From: Diphasiastrum complanatum
Taxonomy: Eukaryota; Streptophyta; Lycopodiopsida; Lycopodiales; Lycopodiaceae
Assembly: GCA_029204225.1 (NCBI GenBank)
Contig: CM055096.1
Coordinates: 1,883,908-1,947,907 of the forward strand
Length of the DNA: 64,000 nt
Direction: 5' to 3'
Below the pieces are notes generated by a model. The model ran no database searches. It was not told the DNA's origin and saw nothing but the letters and a program-made list of their open reading frames with translations. Positions 31,799-42,900 of the stretch are shown here, one piece after another. Numbering within the stretch: the first letter of the stretch is position 1; the number at the start of each line of letters is the position of its first letter. Both the position numbers and the translations under genes were made by a program.

Positions 31799-33393
31799 GG
31801 GTGCAAAGGTCTCTTCATAATCAAGGCCATGGATTTGAGCAGATTCTTTTGCACATAGCCTTGCCTTGTACTTGTTGATGGTGCCATCTTGGTTGTACTT
31901 GATTCAAAATACCCACTTGCAACCAATAATATGCTTTTTGGATGGAGGATCCACAAGCTCGCAAGTATAGTTGGTGATCAATGCATCATATTCTTGCTTC
32001 ATAGCCTCATACCACTCCTTGGTATTGAGTGCATCTTCAACATCCTTTGGCTCTTCATGTGATATGGAAAAAACATAATTGGTGGAATCAAGATCCACTT
32101 ACTTGCCTTTGTCAATCAGTGATGATTGGTAATGCATCTTGAGATGGCTTGATCTCGGCTCTTTCCAAGGTTGAATGTTGATTTTCATGAAATATGATGT
32201 CTCTACTTTCAATCACTTTCGAAGTAGAGAGTACAAAGACTCTATAGGCCTTCTTGGTGGATGAATATCCAACCATGATACCTTTGCATGAGCTTGGATT
32301 ATCCTTCTTCCTTGTTTCCAAGGGAATATGTGCAAAGCAAACACTTCCAAAGAGTCTAAGGTGATCAACCTTAGTCTTCTTATTGAATAGGACTTTATAT
32401 GGTGACTTGACTCAAAGAGCAAGGTGAGGGAGCCTATTACATAAATAGTTGGCACAATTGATGGCCTCTCTTCAAAAGTCCTTTGGCAAGGATGCTTCAA
32501 ACCTCAAGGCTTTGGCACATTCACACAAGAACCTGTTCTTCCTCTTAGCCACCCCATTTTGAGAGGGGAAATAGGCACAAGAGAACTCCCTTTTGATGCC
32601 TTCTTGCTCACAATAGTCATGGAAGTTGTTGGAGATGTACTCTCCACCTCCATCGCTCCTCAAAGCTTTGATCTTCAATGAGAATTGCTTCTCAACATAT
32701 GCTTTGAATAAGAGGAAATAATCATACACCATGTATTTTAAAGAAAGAAGATATAACCATGTGTATATTGTGTGATCATCAATAAAAGTCACAAAACAAG
32801 TGGCTCCTCCCTTGCTTGTGCTTGAAGAGAAATGTACATCCGAGTGGATCAACTCCAAATGATGTGTACTCTTGATGGAAGATCTTGTATATGGATTCTT
32901 GTGTGATTTTGCAATAACAAAAGCCACACATGGCTTGATCTCCTTGGAAAGTGTCTTTGGCAAGCCAATAGCCTTGGCTTCTTTGATCATAGATAGCAGG
33001 GATTTGTAATTGGGATGTCCCAATCTCCTATGCCAAAACTCCTCCTTGGAAAGCTTGGTCACATAAGCAACATCACAAGAATTTGCACTTTCTCTTGGAT
33101 CCAATTTGTATATGCCTCCAAATCTAGATCCATGTGCAAGGATCTCATCATCCTTCTTAATCACACAAGTATCAATATAGAATTTCACATCAAGGCCACT
33201 ATCAAAAAGTTGGCCAACACTTATGAGGTCCTTTGTAAGCTTTGGAACAAAAAGAACCTTGTGAAGAGATAGAACTTTAGAAGATGCAATCTTCAAGGGA
33301 ATACTCCATGTTCCTTCAATTTTGTACTCTTGATCATTTGAAGTGTATATGGTCTTCTGAACTCCTTCATAAGGCATGATAGATGAGAAGAAA
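31799..33393 (-). pseudogene. Copia element H, protease end-integrase-RT start
   Basis: Minus-strand relative of A and B, read from 33393. The post-protease region (SIMPYEGVQKTIYTSNDQEY) leads to pre-integrase HRRLGHPNYKSL and integrase HSDVHFSSS, RSDGGGEYIS, NGVAKRKNR. The third catalytic residue is thus Lys instead of Glu. Then come the VFALHIFPWK region after a frameshift, the linker (EPKDVEDALNTKEWYEAMKQ) and the RT start CKWVF, ending at ETFAP (~31799). Gag, most of RT and RNase H are gone. At 33393-33470 it is joined to sequence leading into gypsy I on the other strand. Confidence 0.88.
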
Positions 33394-33429
33394 TCCTTGG
33401 CTAAGTTGTCTGAATGTTGTTTTGTTGTT

Positions 33430-35615
33430 GCTGAGATTGAGTTTCTTGATTTTTTTGTTTGAAATGGGCACATTCGTCTAGACCCTCATAAGATTCAAGC
33501 CATCCAGGATTGGCCTATTCCGATTGATGTTCATCATGTTTGTATGTTCTTTGGGTTAGCCACTCACCTTTGTCATTTCGTTTCTCATTTCGCCACTATT
33601 GCAACTCCTCTTCATGCACTTTTGAGGAAGTCTCGTACTTTTCTTTGGACTTTTAGTTGTCAGTCAGCGTTTGATACACTTTGTCGTGCTGTTGTTGATG
33701 GCGCCGTTATGTGTTTATCCCAGTTTGATCATAAGTTTATTGTTGAGACTAATGCTAGTAATGTTGGATTGGGTGCTTTGCTTTACCAATCACAGTGCAT
33801 TATTGCTTATGAGTCACGTAATCTTCGCTCTTATGAGCAACATTACTCTGTGCATGAGAAAGAGCTTTTTGCTATTATCTATGCTCTTAAGAAGCAGTGT
33901 CATTATCTTTATCGAGTTTCGTTTGACATTGTTACTGATCAACAGTCTTTACGTTATTACTTTTCTCAGCATGATCTTAGTGATCGTCAGTTTCATTAGT
34001 TGTAGTTTTTAATCTTTGGATTTTTCTATTTTGTATCATCCTGGTCGTGCTAACACTGCTGCTGATGCATTGTCTCGTCTTCCGGATTTGTTGAATATGC
34101 TTGTTGCTACTGTTCCATGGTTTGATGATCTACTTGCCGCATACCTTACATGTTTTGATTTTTGTGATGTTTATAGTTCTTGCCCCCCTGTTTTGTCTCA
34201 TTTTTCATCAGTTTACTCCATTGTTGATCACCATCTTTATCGTTATGGTTCTCTTTGTATTCCTAGTTTGGATATCCATTCCCAATTGTTGTCGAATGCT
34301 CATTCATCCCCTTTTGGGGGTCACTTTGGTTTTCAGAAGTCTTATCCTCGTCTCAAGGACCATTTCCATTGGCCCTCTCTTCGATTTGATCTTGTTGTAC
34401 TTATTCATACTTACCCTTTTGGTCTTCGTAATAAGTACTCCCATGCTAAGTCTGCTGGTTTGCTCTAGAGTTGGCCTATTCCTCATCGCTAGTGGACTGA
34501 TATATCTATGGACTTTATCCTTGGCCTCCCCCCTACCCAATGTGGTCACGATTCATGTATGGTGGTAGTTGACAAGTTCTTGAAACAGGCACATTTTATA
34601 CCAATTTGTAGTACTATCACAGCAGAGCACTGTGCATGTTTGTTTCTATTAGAGATTTTCCATCTGCATGGATTTTCTCGTACTATCCTTTCTAATCGGG
34701 ATAGTAAGTTTACATTCATATTCCTGGACAGAGCTTATGCGTATCTTGGATGTACAACTATTTATGGATTCTGCTTATCACTCTAATTCTAATGGGCAGT
34801 CAAAGGTCCTTAACATGATCCTTGAGGATTATTTATGCCATTTTGTTACTCCTTCTGATTGGGATCAATATCTATGTTTAGCAGAGTATAGCTATTAGAG
34901 CTCTGTTAGTACTAGCACAGGCGTCTCACCATTTTTATTATCTCATGATTATGCACCTCTTTGACCTAGCATTCCTCTTCCTCCTAAGGATACACCTGTG
35001 ACACTTGCATCATTTCTATTAGGTGCCCGTGAGCTTATTATCCGGGCCAGTTCTCATTTACAACATGTTGAGCAACGTTATCAGACCTCAATTGATCATC
35101 ACCGCCACTATGTTGAGTTTTAGATTGGAGATATGGTTTATCTACACCTATAGTTTGCACATCATCATTTTATCCAGGGTCATGCTTCTACTGAGAAGCT
35201 TGCATCACGTTATTATGGGCCTTATCGCATTTTGGAGGTTCTTAGTCTAGTTACATATCACTTACAGCTTCCTGCTTCCAGACGTGCCTGCGATGTATTC
35301 CATGTCAGTTTATTATGTGTTGCTATTGAGGATGACGCTCCTTGTGATGTTGAGTTTCCTACTACCCCAGAGTTGTTTCCGTTTTTAACTGTTGCTATAT
35401 TACAGGTTCGTCTGTACCATAGTCAACACTACCGACAGATTCAGTTTTTGGTCTAATGAGATGGTTATCTTGTTGAGGAGGCCACTTGGGAGCCTATTGA
35501 AGTCTTTTATCATACACCATCACTTGCGGATCAAGCTCGTGCTCTTGCTGCCCTTGTTGATTCCTCTACATCATATGCTGCTCTAGTTGTTGATCCACCA
35601 GGGCTTGTTGTTGTT
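33430..35615 (+). pseudogene. Ty3/gypsy chromovirus I, RT end-RNase H-integrase-chromodomain
   Basis: Starts in the RT C-terminus (HKIQAIQDWPIPIDVHHV, FGLATHLCHFVSHFATI). RNase H follows (RNLRSYEQHYSVHEKELFAI, then FSILYHPGRANTAADALSRL). The integrase zinc-finger region is degenerate (HSSPFGGHFGFQKSYPRLKD) and the core reads WTDISMDFILGLPP, AYHSNSNGQSKVLN. The C-terminal part has ASRYYGPYRILEVLS and YHLQLPASRRACDVFHVSLL. It ends in a chromodomain-like YLVEEATWEPIEVFYHTPSL, marking a chromovirus. Many stops and shifts. Gag, protease and most RT are missing. Confidence 0.88.
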
Positions 35616-35654
35616 TGATCCAGTTTCTTTTCGACAATTGGGTCAGTTATGGAC

Positions 35655-36105
35655 TTGCAGTTATGAACTTGGCTCATTACATTCATCGTGTCCATTTACA
35701 TTTACTTTACTTTATGCATAAGCAGGCCTTGGGCCCTTTTTATTCATTAGTGACACTTAGACTATATGGTTGGCCTTTGGCCTTATTATTCATTATTAGG
35801 CCATTTGGACATATTACTGGAGAGTGGGGGCCTTCTTGGAGGGCGCACTATTATCCCTCCCAGTTGGGCCCTAGCCACCGAAAGCTTCCTTTTAGGGCTT
35901 TCTCTTGGCTATAAGTAGGGAAACTGTGTTATTTGTTATTCAACTGATGATATTGATCTCTCTTTAGCCTCCTTAATCTCTCTCTTTCCAGCTTTCTAGG
36001 GCTAAGTCTTGCTTATGTGCTGCTTTCATAGCTTAAGTCTTGCTTATGTGCTGCTTTCAAAGCCTAACTCTAGATCAATTGTGGCTTCATCCGTAATTGG
36101 GTCTT
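35655..36105 (+). repeat. Gypsy I LTR, first tandem copy
   Basis: Shares tacattcatcgtgtccattt, aggccttgggcccttttta and agcttaagtcttgcttatgt with the next copy. A polypurine-like stretch and a long T run (36106-36118) separate the two. Boundaries are approximate. Confidence 0.6.
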
Positions 36106-36122
36106 TTTTTTTTTTTGTCGGG

Positions 36123-36515
36123 GATAATTTTGGACTCAGCTCATTACATTCGCCACGTCCATTTACATTTACTTTACTTGATGGATAAGTAGGCCTTGGG
36201 CCTTTTTTTATTCATTATTGACACTTAGACTATATGATTGGCCTTGGGCCCTATTGGGTCACATTCTTAGGACTTGGTCAGATCGATTTGGAGTGGGGGT
36301 CCTCCTATTGGAGGGGTGCACTATTTTCCCTCCAAATCTTCTGCCTCCTATTTTTGAATTCCTACTTGAGGGTTCATTGTTAGGGTATATATGGGGCAAC
36401 ATTGATATTGATCTCTCTCTTTCATGCTTTCTAGGGTTAAATCTTGCTTATGTGATGCTTTCATAGCTTAGCTCTAGATCAATTGTGGCTTCATTCATAA
36501 CTGAGACAATGGAAT
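36123..36515 (+). repeat. Gypsy I LTR, second tandem copy
   Basis: Direct repeat of the preceding LTR, following tgtcggggataa. Adjacent LTR copies usually arise by recombination between elements or LTRs. Confidence 0.6.
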
Positions 36516-36879
36516 TAGAAACCTGAAAGTTAAAATCAAGTAATCACGGAAGGAAAGGACTTTACATGCTATCAATAAAGAGTATGCGTTGGGAAATGGG
36601 ACATTATTATGTTCAACAGAAATGGATCCAAAGATAGATGGACAATAAGTGGAAACAGTTCTTCGTGACGTATAAAAAAGAACAGTGTCACACTCAATGT
36701 ATTAGATATCACCAATATAGAACTGATAACTGGAAGATTTTATACATTTTTGAATTACAATCAAGTACAACATAATGTAGAAGGGAAAAACATGTATTTT
36801 AGTGTTCTTTTCCACATTTGCCACACTTGCACCGTGAGCTTTTGACCTAAAGTGAGAATTCCTCCCTCCAATATCCCTT

Positions 36880-37020
36880 TTAGGAGAACTAGTTCTACCA
36901 TTCTATGAAACTATTCAAAGTTCTACCATTCTATGAAACTATACTGGATCAAACAGCAGCAAGCCCTTATGCGAATGTAATGAGCCAAGTCCATAACTCT
37001 CCCCGACACAAAAAAAAGAC
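36880..37020 (-). repeat. Gypsy LTR/polypurine fragment, inverted
   Basis: Minus-strand reading gives ggggtctttttttt, tgtcggggagagttatgg, then acttggctcattacattcgc and cttgctgctgtttgatccag. These are the same words as at 35590-35690 and 36100-36150, so this is the 3' end of another copy of the family on the other strand. Confidence 0.55.
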
Positions 37021-37029
37021 CCCACTGCC

Positions 37030-37679
37030 AAAAATTAGAAGACTTCATGAGCTTTTTATGAGGCTTACGGATGAATAATATAACTATGTCAAGAAACATA
37101 TGTGATTGAAATTTTAGTTACATTTGTGAGATTTCAGGGTGGTGTACGTAGGGTTCATCTCCTTAATGGTACTACAGAAGGAGTTCTTCTACTTGAGTTT
37201 TATAAACGAGTTGGCATTGAGACCATGGTATCCAGGTATATTTCGACCTCCTTTTCATCTCAATCATTGTCAGAGGATAGAGTACTTTTAAAATTTTGAA
37301 GTTGCTACATAGGTTGTTCTTGCATTTTGATCTTTAATCTACAGTGCAAGAGTCACAGGACTCTGCTTGAAAAAATGAAGGTTTATTGGCAGTATCTCTC
37401 ACAATAGGTAGTTCTGTTCCAAGTCTCTTGCTGCCAAATTAGTATCTTGAGAATCTATTTACTGTGCTTTGGATTGATTTTATGAATCATTGGCTAAATT
37501 TTCATTTGAAGAAGTCTTTTTTGAATCAAGTCTTATGAGATGTGCCCTCTTCTTGGTTTGATTCGAGAACAACCATATTCTCTAAATTTAACATCACAGG
37601 ATTCTTCCAATCTCTTTATGGTCACAACTCGCCCTCACATTAGTTTGTTGCATTGGTGTCATTTTTGAGATTTAAGTGT
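37030..37679. other. No supported gene
   Basis: AT-rich sequence between the gypsy LTR fragment and element J gag. A 65-codon plus frame (37102-37299) has no domain. Confidence 0.35.
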
Positions 37680-38097
37680 ACTTCATCAAGTGAGGCTTGG
37701 GAAGCTTTGAAAAAGCTTTATGAGTCCAAGTCTACTTCTAGAGTATTGACTCTAAGAAGGCAAAACTTTTCTTGTTTGCAAAAGAGTGAAGAAGGTCCAA
37801 ACACTTTTGTTTTGAGAGTGAAAGCATTGAATGATGAGTTGGCTTGCATTGATGAGAGCATTAAGGAAGGAGAGCTTGTTCAAGTGATTTTTAATGGTTA
37901 GTTGGATGCTCATGCTAACATTGTTCAAAGTCTTGCTATTCAAAGAATTTTGTCAAGTTTGATGGAGCTTCAAGAGATCTTGATCAATGAAGAATATAGG
38001 CTTCAAGCAAGGAGTGGATCTACATCAACTCAAGTTGGACAGAAGGATATGTTGACAAAAGGCAAATTCAAGGGCAAAAACAAAGGCAAGTGGTCTA
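37680..38097 (+). pseudogene. Copia element J, gag part 1
   Basis: Gag segment SSSEAWEALKKLYESKSTSR, VLTLRRQNFSC, ELACIDESIKEGELVQVIF, with one TAG (~37901). It ends KGKNKGKWS, where element D is inserted. It closely resembles D gag (SASEAWNALKKLFESKSTSR). The remainder of J resumes at 44534. The gag N-terminus, leader and 5' LTR are missing. Confidence 0.88.
38093..38097 (+). repeat. Target-site duplication of D, left (GTCTA)
   Basis: GTCTA immediately precedes TGTGAAAATT and is repeated at 44529-44533. Removing D restores the J codons for KGKWS-KGQDQGE without a gap, which confirms the insertion. Confidence 0.97.
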
Positions 38098-38752
38098 TGT
38101 GAAAATTGTCAACATTTCCTAGCTAGTTTGAGGCCTAAATTGGCTAAAATTGTAAATAGTTTTGGTTCTGGAGTTTCACACGTGTGAACCAGGCCACAAT
38201 GTTTTTATTTACTGTATTTTTTCAGTATGATGAAGTGTCAAACTTCATACCCTTCAAAATGAGACCATTTTGATGTATTTTGGTCATATAAGCCATTTTT
38301 AGCTATTTTTCCTATATAGGGAATATCTAGGGTCAAGTACCTTCTAGAGAGAGGAGAGAGAGTCATCTTCCTCATCCATAAATAGTAGGGAAGTCGTGGA
38401 GAACAGGTTGGAGAAACCTTTTGTATGCTTCATTGAGATCAATAGATCATTGTCATTGTTTCTTCCTCCATTGAGAGCATTGTTGTGTGTATTGTCTTCA
38501 AGCTATTGTGTATGATCTTAGGTGCTTTCCAAAAGTGATAGGCTGATGTATTATGGACTGTATAATGCTATTTTGGGCCGCACTTGATGTTTATGGAAGT
38601 TTCCATTTGTGATAAATGCTTTTTGATCAAGTTCTTTGCATTCTAGGTAGCATAGAATGTGTTGCCAATTCCTAGCTTATGTAGTTTGGAGTGCAAGCAT
38701 TCAAGCCAATGATCTTGGAGTTTAGATCCACTTAGGATCTGTATTTTTCACA
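38098..38752 (+). repeat. 5' LTR of copia D
   Basis: 655 bp, TGTGAAAATT...TATTTTTCACA, so the outermost 8 bp are inverted (TGTGAAAA/TTTTCACA). By eye it is identical to the 3' LTR, implying a very young insertion. It carries the perfect palindrome ttcacacgtgtgaa at 38175-38188 and a TATA-like ctatatagg at 38322. Confidence 0.97.
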
Positions 38753-38764
38753 TGGTATCAGAGC
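38753..38764 (+). promoter_or_regulatory. Primer-binding site of copia D
   Basis: TGGTATCAGAGC directly abuts the LTR with no spacer. It is complementary to the 3' end of initiator tRNA-Met. Confidence 0.95.
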
Positions 38765-39924
38765 TGGTTGGCTTCTATTTACAGTAAGTATTCCATTTTT
38801 GGTGATATTTGGATGTTTGATCAAGTTCTAGCATGATTTTGCATTGCTTTGTTGATCAAATCTTACTAACCTTTGTTTTGTGAGTTGAACTTGTGGATCA
38901 AAAGCATATTTCAGGTCTATTGAAGATCAGAGGCTGAAAAGAAACTATTTTGGATCAGATCATAACACCTAATCATTTGTGATTGTGAGGCTTGTGCATA
39001 TTCAATACTAACAATGTTCTTTTCAATCCTATTGTTGACAATCTCCATTCTTGGATGAACACTCTCCTTAAGTGGATGAAACTTCTCCTTAAGTGGATGA
39101 CAAATGCTCTTTTGAGTGAGTTGTAATTCTCCTAAAGGCTGAGCAAAGCTCCCATTTGGATGAAAGATCCCCTTTTTTGGGTGAACATATTGTAAGCTCC
39201 ATTGTGAAGAGCATATTGTAAAGATTGTCATCAATTTTGGCATAAATTTTGGTGTACTTTGTTGAGCATGTAAGTAACTCTCCTTATGTAATTTGATTGG
39301 AGCATTTGCTGGAAGGTGTTAACCATTATGCAAGTGTGTTTTCAGGTTCTTAACAGGTTGAGGAACATTCTCATGTGAAGTGATCTTAGATCTACATCTA
39401 AACACCAAGATTTGACAAGATAGTGAAGCTAGTCTTGTGATTCACTAAGTGTGCTCATTCATTCACCTCTAAATCTTGTATTTATCACTTGCTGGAGTTT
39501 ATAAACTTTTAGAAGTGTGGTTTACATGTGGTTTTACAGGTTGAATCAATATCTTAGTGTGTTGATCATATGTTGATCAAGTTTGTTCATTACTAGGTAA
39601 TCTTGGCATCCTAGTTTTGGGTATTTTCTAAGAATGCAAGTAACTCTTCACACCATAACTTGATTTGGTCACTTGCTGGAAAGTTTGAGAGCTTAAGCAA
39701 GAGTGTGTTCAGGTTGGTTTGATTTTGTAATCCATTCTTAGTGTGTGCAAAGTGTTGCATGTGTTTCAATCTTCCTTTCTATGCTTGGAAACCATCTAGG
39801 TTCAAGATAGAAGTGTTTTAGGGTCCTAAATCTTCATAGATCTCTTTATCTATCATTTGTTGAGAGAAAAGTGAGTGCTAAGTGCTTTAGGACAGAACCT
39901 AAAAGTTGAAGAAACATTAGAATC
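38765..39924 (+). other. Long leader of copia D with internal repeats
   Basis: About 1.16 kb lies between primer site and gag. It has three diverged repeats built around ttgctggaa...gtgtgttttcaggtt (near 39305, 39490 and 39665), and short tandem cttaagtggatgaa units near 39070. An antisense frame of 108 codons (39243-38917) arises from those units (HPLKEKFHPLKESVHP). The leader probably serves packaging and translation control, as in other plant copia elements. No sense-strand accessory ORF was seen. Confidence 0.75.
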
Positions 39925-42900
39925 ATGGCTTCCAATGGTGGGATCATGCTAGAGTCTAGTGAAAGGTTGAGTTCATCAAACTACTCTACTTGGAAAGTGA
40001 GGATGGAGTCCTTACTTGAGTTGAATGAACTCATGGACATAGTTGCAGAAATTGAAGAGAGACCTCTCACACTTCAAGAGCAACAAAGGTTTGATAAGAA
40101 GGCCAAAAGGGCTCTTCATATCATTAAAATGAATGTTACAAATGAACTTCTCAAGGAAGTTGGAAAGTGTCAAAGTGCAAGTGAGGCATGGAATGCCTTA
40201 AAGAAGCTCTTTGAATCAAAGTCCACATCTAGGGTATTGACCCTAAGGAGACAAATATTTTCTAGTAGGCAAAGAGAGGGTGAAAGTGCTCATGCATTTA
40301 TCTTGAGAGTTAAGTCCCTAAGTGATGATTTAGCATGCATTGATGAGAACATAAAAGATGGTGAAATAGTCCAAGTTATGTTGAATGGTTTGCTAAATGA
40401 ACATGCTAACCTTGTGCAAAGTTTTGCCATTCAAAGAGTCTTGCCAAGTGTGGTTGACTTGCAAGAAATCTTATTGGCTGAAGAACATAGGTTGCAATCA
40501 AAGCTTGATGGTGCATCCTTGCAAGGTGGAGGTGAAGAGGCTTTCTTCACAAAAGGCAAATTCAAGGGCAAAGGTAAAGGCAAAGGGAAATGGTCCAAAG
40601 GTGGTAACTTTGATCATGATGATCACTCTTCCTCTTCCTCTTCTACTAAGAACAATAAGTCAAAGTTCAAGTGCTTTTATTGTGGGATAAAAGGTCATTT
40701 TGCAAATGAATGTTATAAGAAGAAAAGAGAGCAAGGAGAGAGGCAAGGAAATCTTACAATAGATGAGGAAGAACATAACACATGTGAATCACTTGTTATG
40801 ACTTCAAGTTTGTTAGCCAACATAGATGATAATGATCCTTGGTGGATTGATAGTGGAGCCTCATCTCACATGACAAGACATAAGGAATACTTTACATCCT
40901 TATTGTCTTATGAGGGAGAAGGTAACATCATCTACACTGCAAATGATGGTCAATGTGACATCAAAGGCATAGGCACTATTCCTATTTCCCTTTCAACAAA
41001 TAGGAAAGCAAATCTTGAAAATGTTTTGTACATTCCTTCAATCACTAAGAATTTGCTTAGTGTAAGTCAAATGATTGACAAAGGACTTGATGTGGAGTTC
41101 ATTGGAGATGCATGTTTGATAAGTAAATGTGGATCCTTGATTGCTCAAGGTAGGAGGCATGGTAAACTTTTCAAGCTTGATGCATGTGTGATCTCTAATC
41201 ATGAAGGATGTATGGCTAGGGAGCAATTGACAAACCAAGAAGTTTGGCACAAGAGGTTGGGCCATCCCAACTTCAAATCTTTGGAGGTAATGGCAAAGAA
41301 AGAGCTTGTTCTTGGTCTCCCTAAAAGTCTTGTTGCAAACAATAGTGTTTGTGAACATTGTGCCTTGTCCAAATCTCATAGACTTGCTTATTCTAGATCT
41401 ACTTCTAGATCTAAAGAAGCTTTTCAACTTGTGCATTCTGATATTCATTCTTCTAGTACAACTAGCAATGGTGGGGCAAAGATGTATGCAGCTTTCATTG
41501 ATGACTTTAGTAGGTATACTTGGATCTATCTTCTTAAAAGTAAGGATGAAGTGTTTGCTGCATTTGTCAAGTTCAAGAATGAAATGGAAAACCAATTCAA
41601 TACAAAGATCAAATGCTTAAGATCTGATAATGGAGGGGAATACACCTCAAATAGGTTCAAAGACTTTTGTATAGCACATGGGATTAAGAGGGAGATGTCT
41701 AGTCCTAGGACTCCACAACAGAATGGAGTGGCCGAGAGGAAGAATAGAACCCTTTGTGAATGTGCCAAGGCAATGAGACTACATGCTAATCTTGCTAAGT
41801 CTTTTTGGGGGGAAGCTTTAGCATGTGCTAACTATCTATGTAATAGATGGACAAGTGCTTCCTTGGATGGTAAAACTCCTCATGAGGTTCTTTATGGTAG
41901 AAGGCCGAGTGTCAAGCATTGTAGGATCTTTGGATGTACATGTTTTGTCAATATCACACTTGATGATAGAACTAAAGAAGATCCTTCATCAAAGAAGGGT
42001 GTGTTTGTTGGCTATAGTGAAGTAAGCAAGGCTTACAAAGTGTACATTCCTTCTACAAAGAAAGTTGTCATAAGTAGGGATGTCATCTTTCATGAAGAGA
42101 ATGTTTCCAATGTTGTTGATGTTGATGTTGATGTGCCTACTAATCATCATGATGTGCAAGATGTCTTGGATGAAGATGGAGATGCCACTCCAAAGCAAAC
42201 TTCAAGGAAGACTCAAAGGCAAAGGGCTAAGCCATCAAGGCTAACCTATGATGAAAAAGAAAAGCAAGTGGTGGACAACTCTAACTTTGCTTTTCTTACC
42301 TCTTTTGATGAACCAACTTGTGTAGGTGAAGCAATTCAAAAGAAGGAATGGATCCAAGCCATGGATCATGAGCATCAAGCACTCATCAAAAGCAACACAT
42401 GGAGGTTGGTAAAGCTTCCAAAGAACAAGAAGGCAATTGGTTGTAAGTGGATCTTCAAGATCAAGACAAATCAAGATGGATCAATCAACAAGTACAAGGC
42501 AAGGTTGGTGGCAAAGGGGTATGCTCAAGAATATGGTATTGACTATGATGAGACCTTTGCACCCGTGGCAAAGATGGTAACTATTCGAATCCTAATCTCT
42601 CTTGCAACTCTTTATGATTGGGATATGTGGCAAATGGATGTTACTAATGCCTTCTTGAATGGTGATCTTGAAGAAGATATTTACATGGAGCAACCCGAGG
42701 GCTATGTTTCACATGATGAGCCTAATCATGTGTGCTATCTCCAAAAGAGTTTGTATGGGCTAAAGCAAGCACCAAGGAGTTGGTATGCTAAGCTCAATTC
42801 CTTCTTACTTTCTCAAAACTTTGTTATGAGTGAGTATGATCATTCTCTCTACTTTAGATTGAATGAAAATGATATCACTTTACTTTTGATCTATGTTGAT

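Noticed and set aside
38917-39243. 108-codon antisense frame in the copia D leader as a gene
   Set aside because: It is generated by short tandem leader repeats. No promoter or homologue is visible.
41038-42474. Several antisense frames of 69-185 codons inside D gag-pol
   Set aside because: Shadows of the real plus-strand frame.
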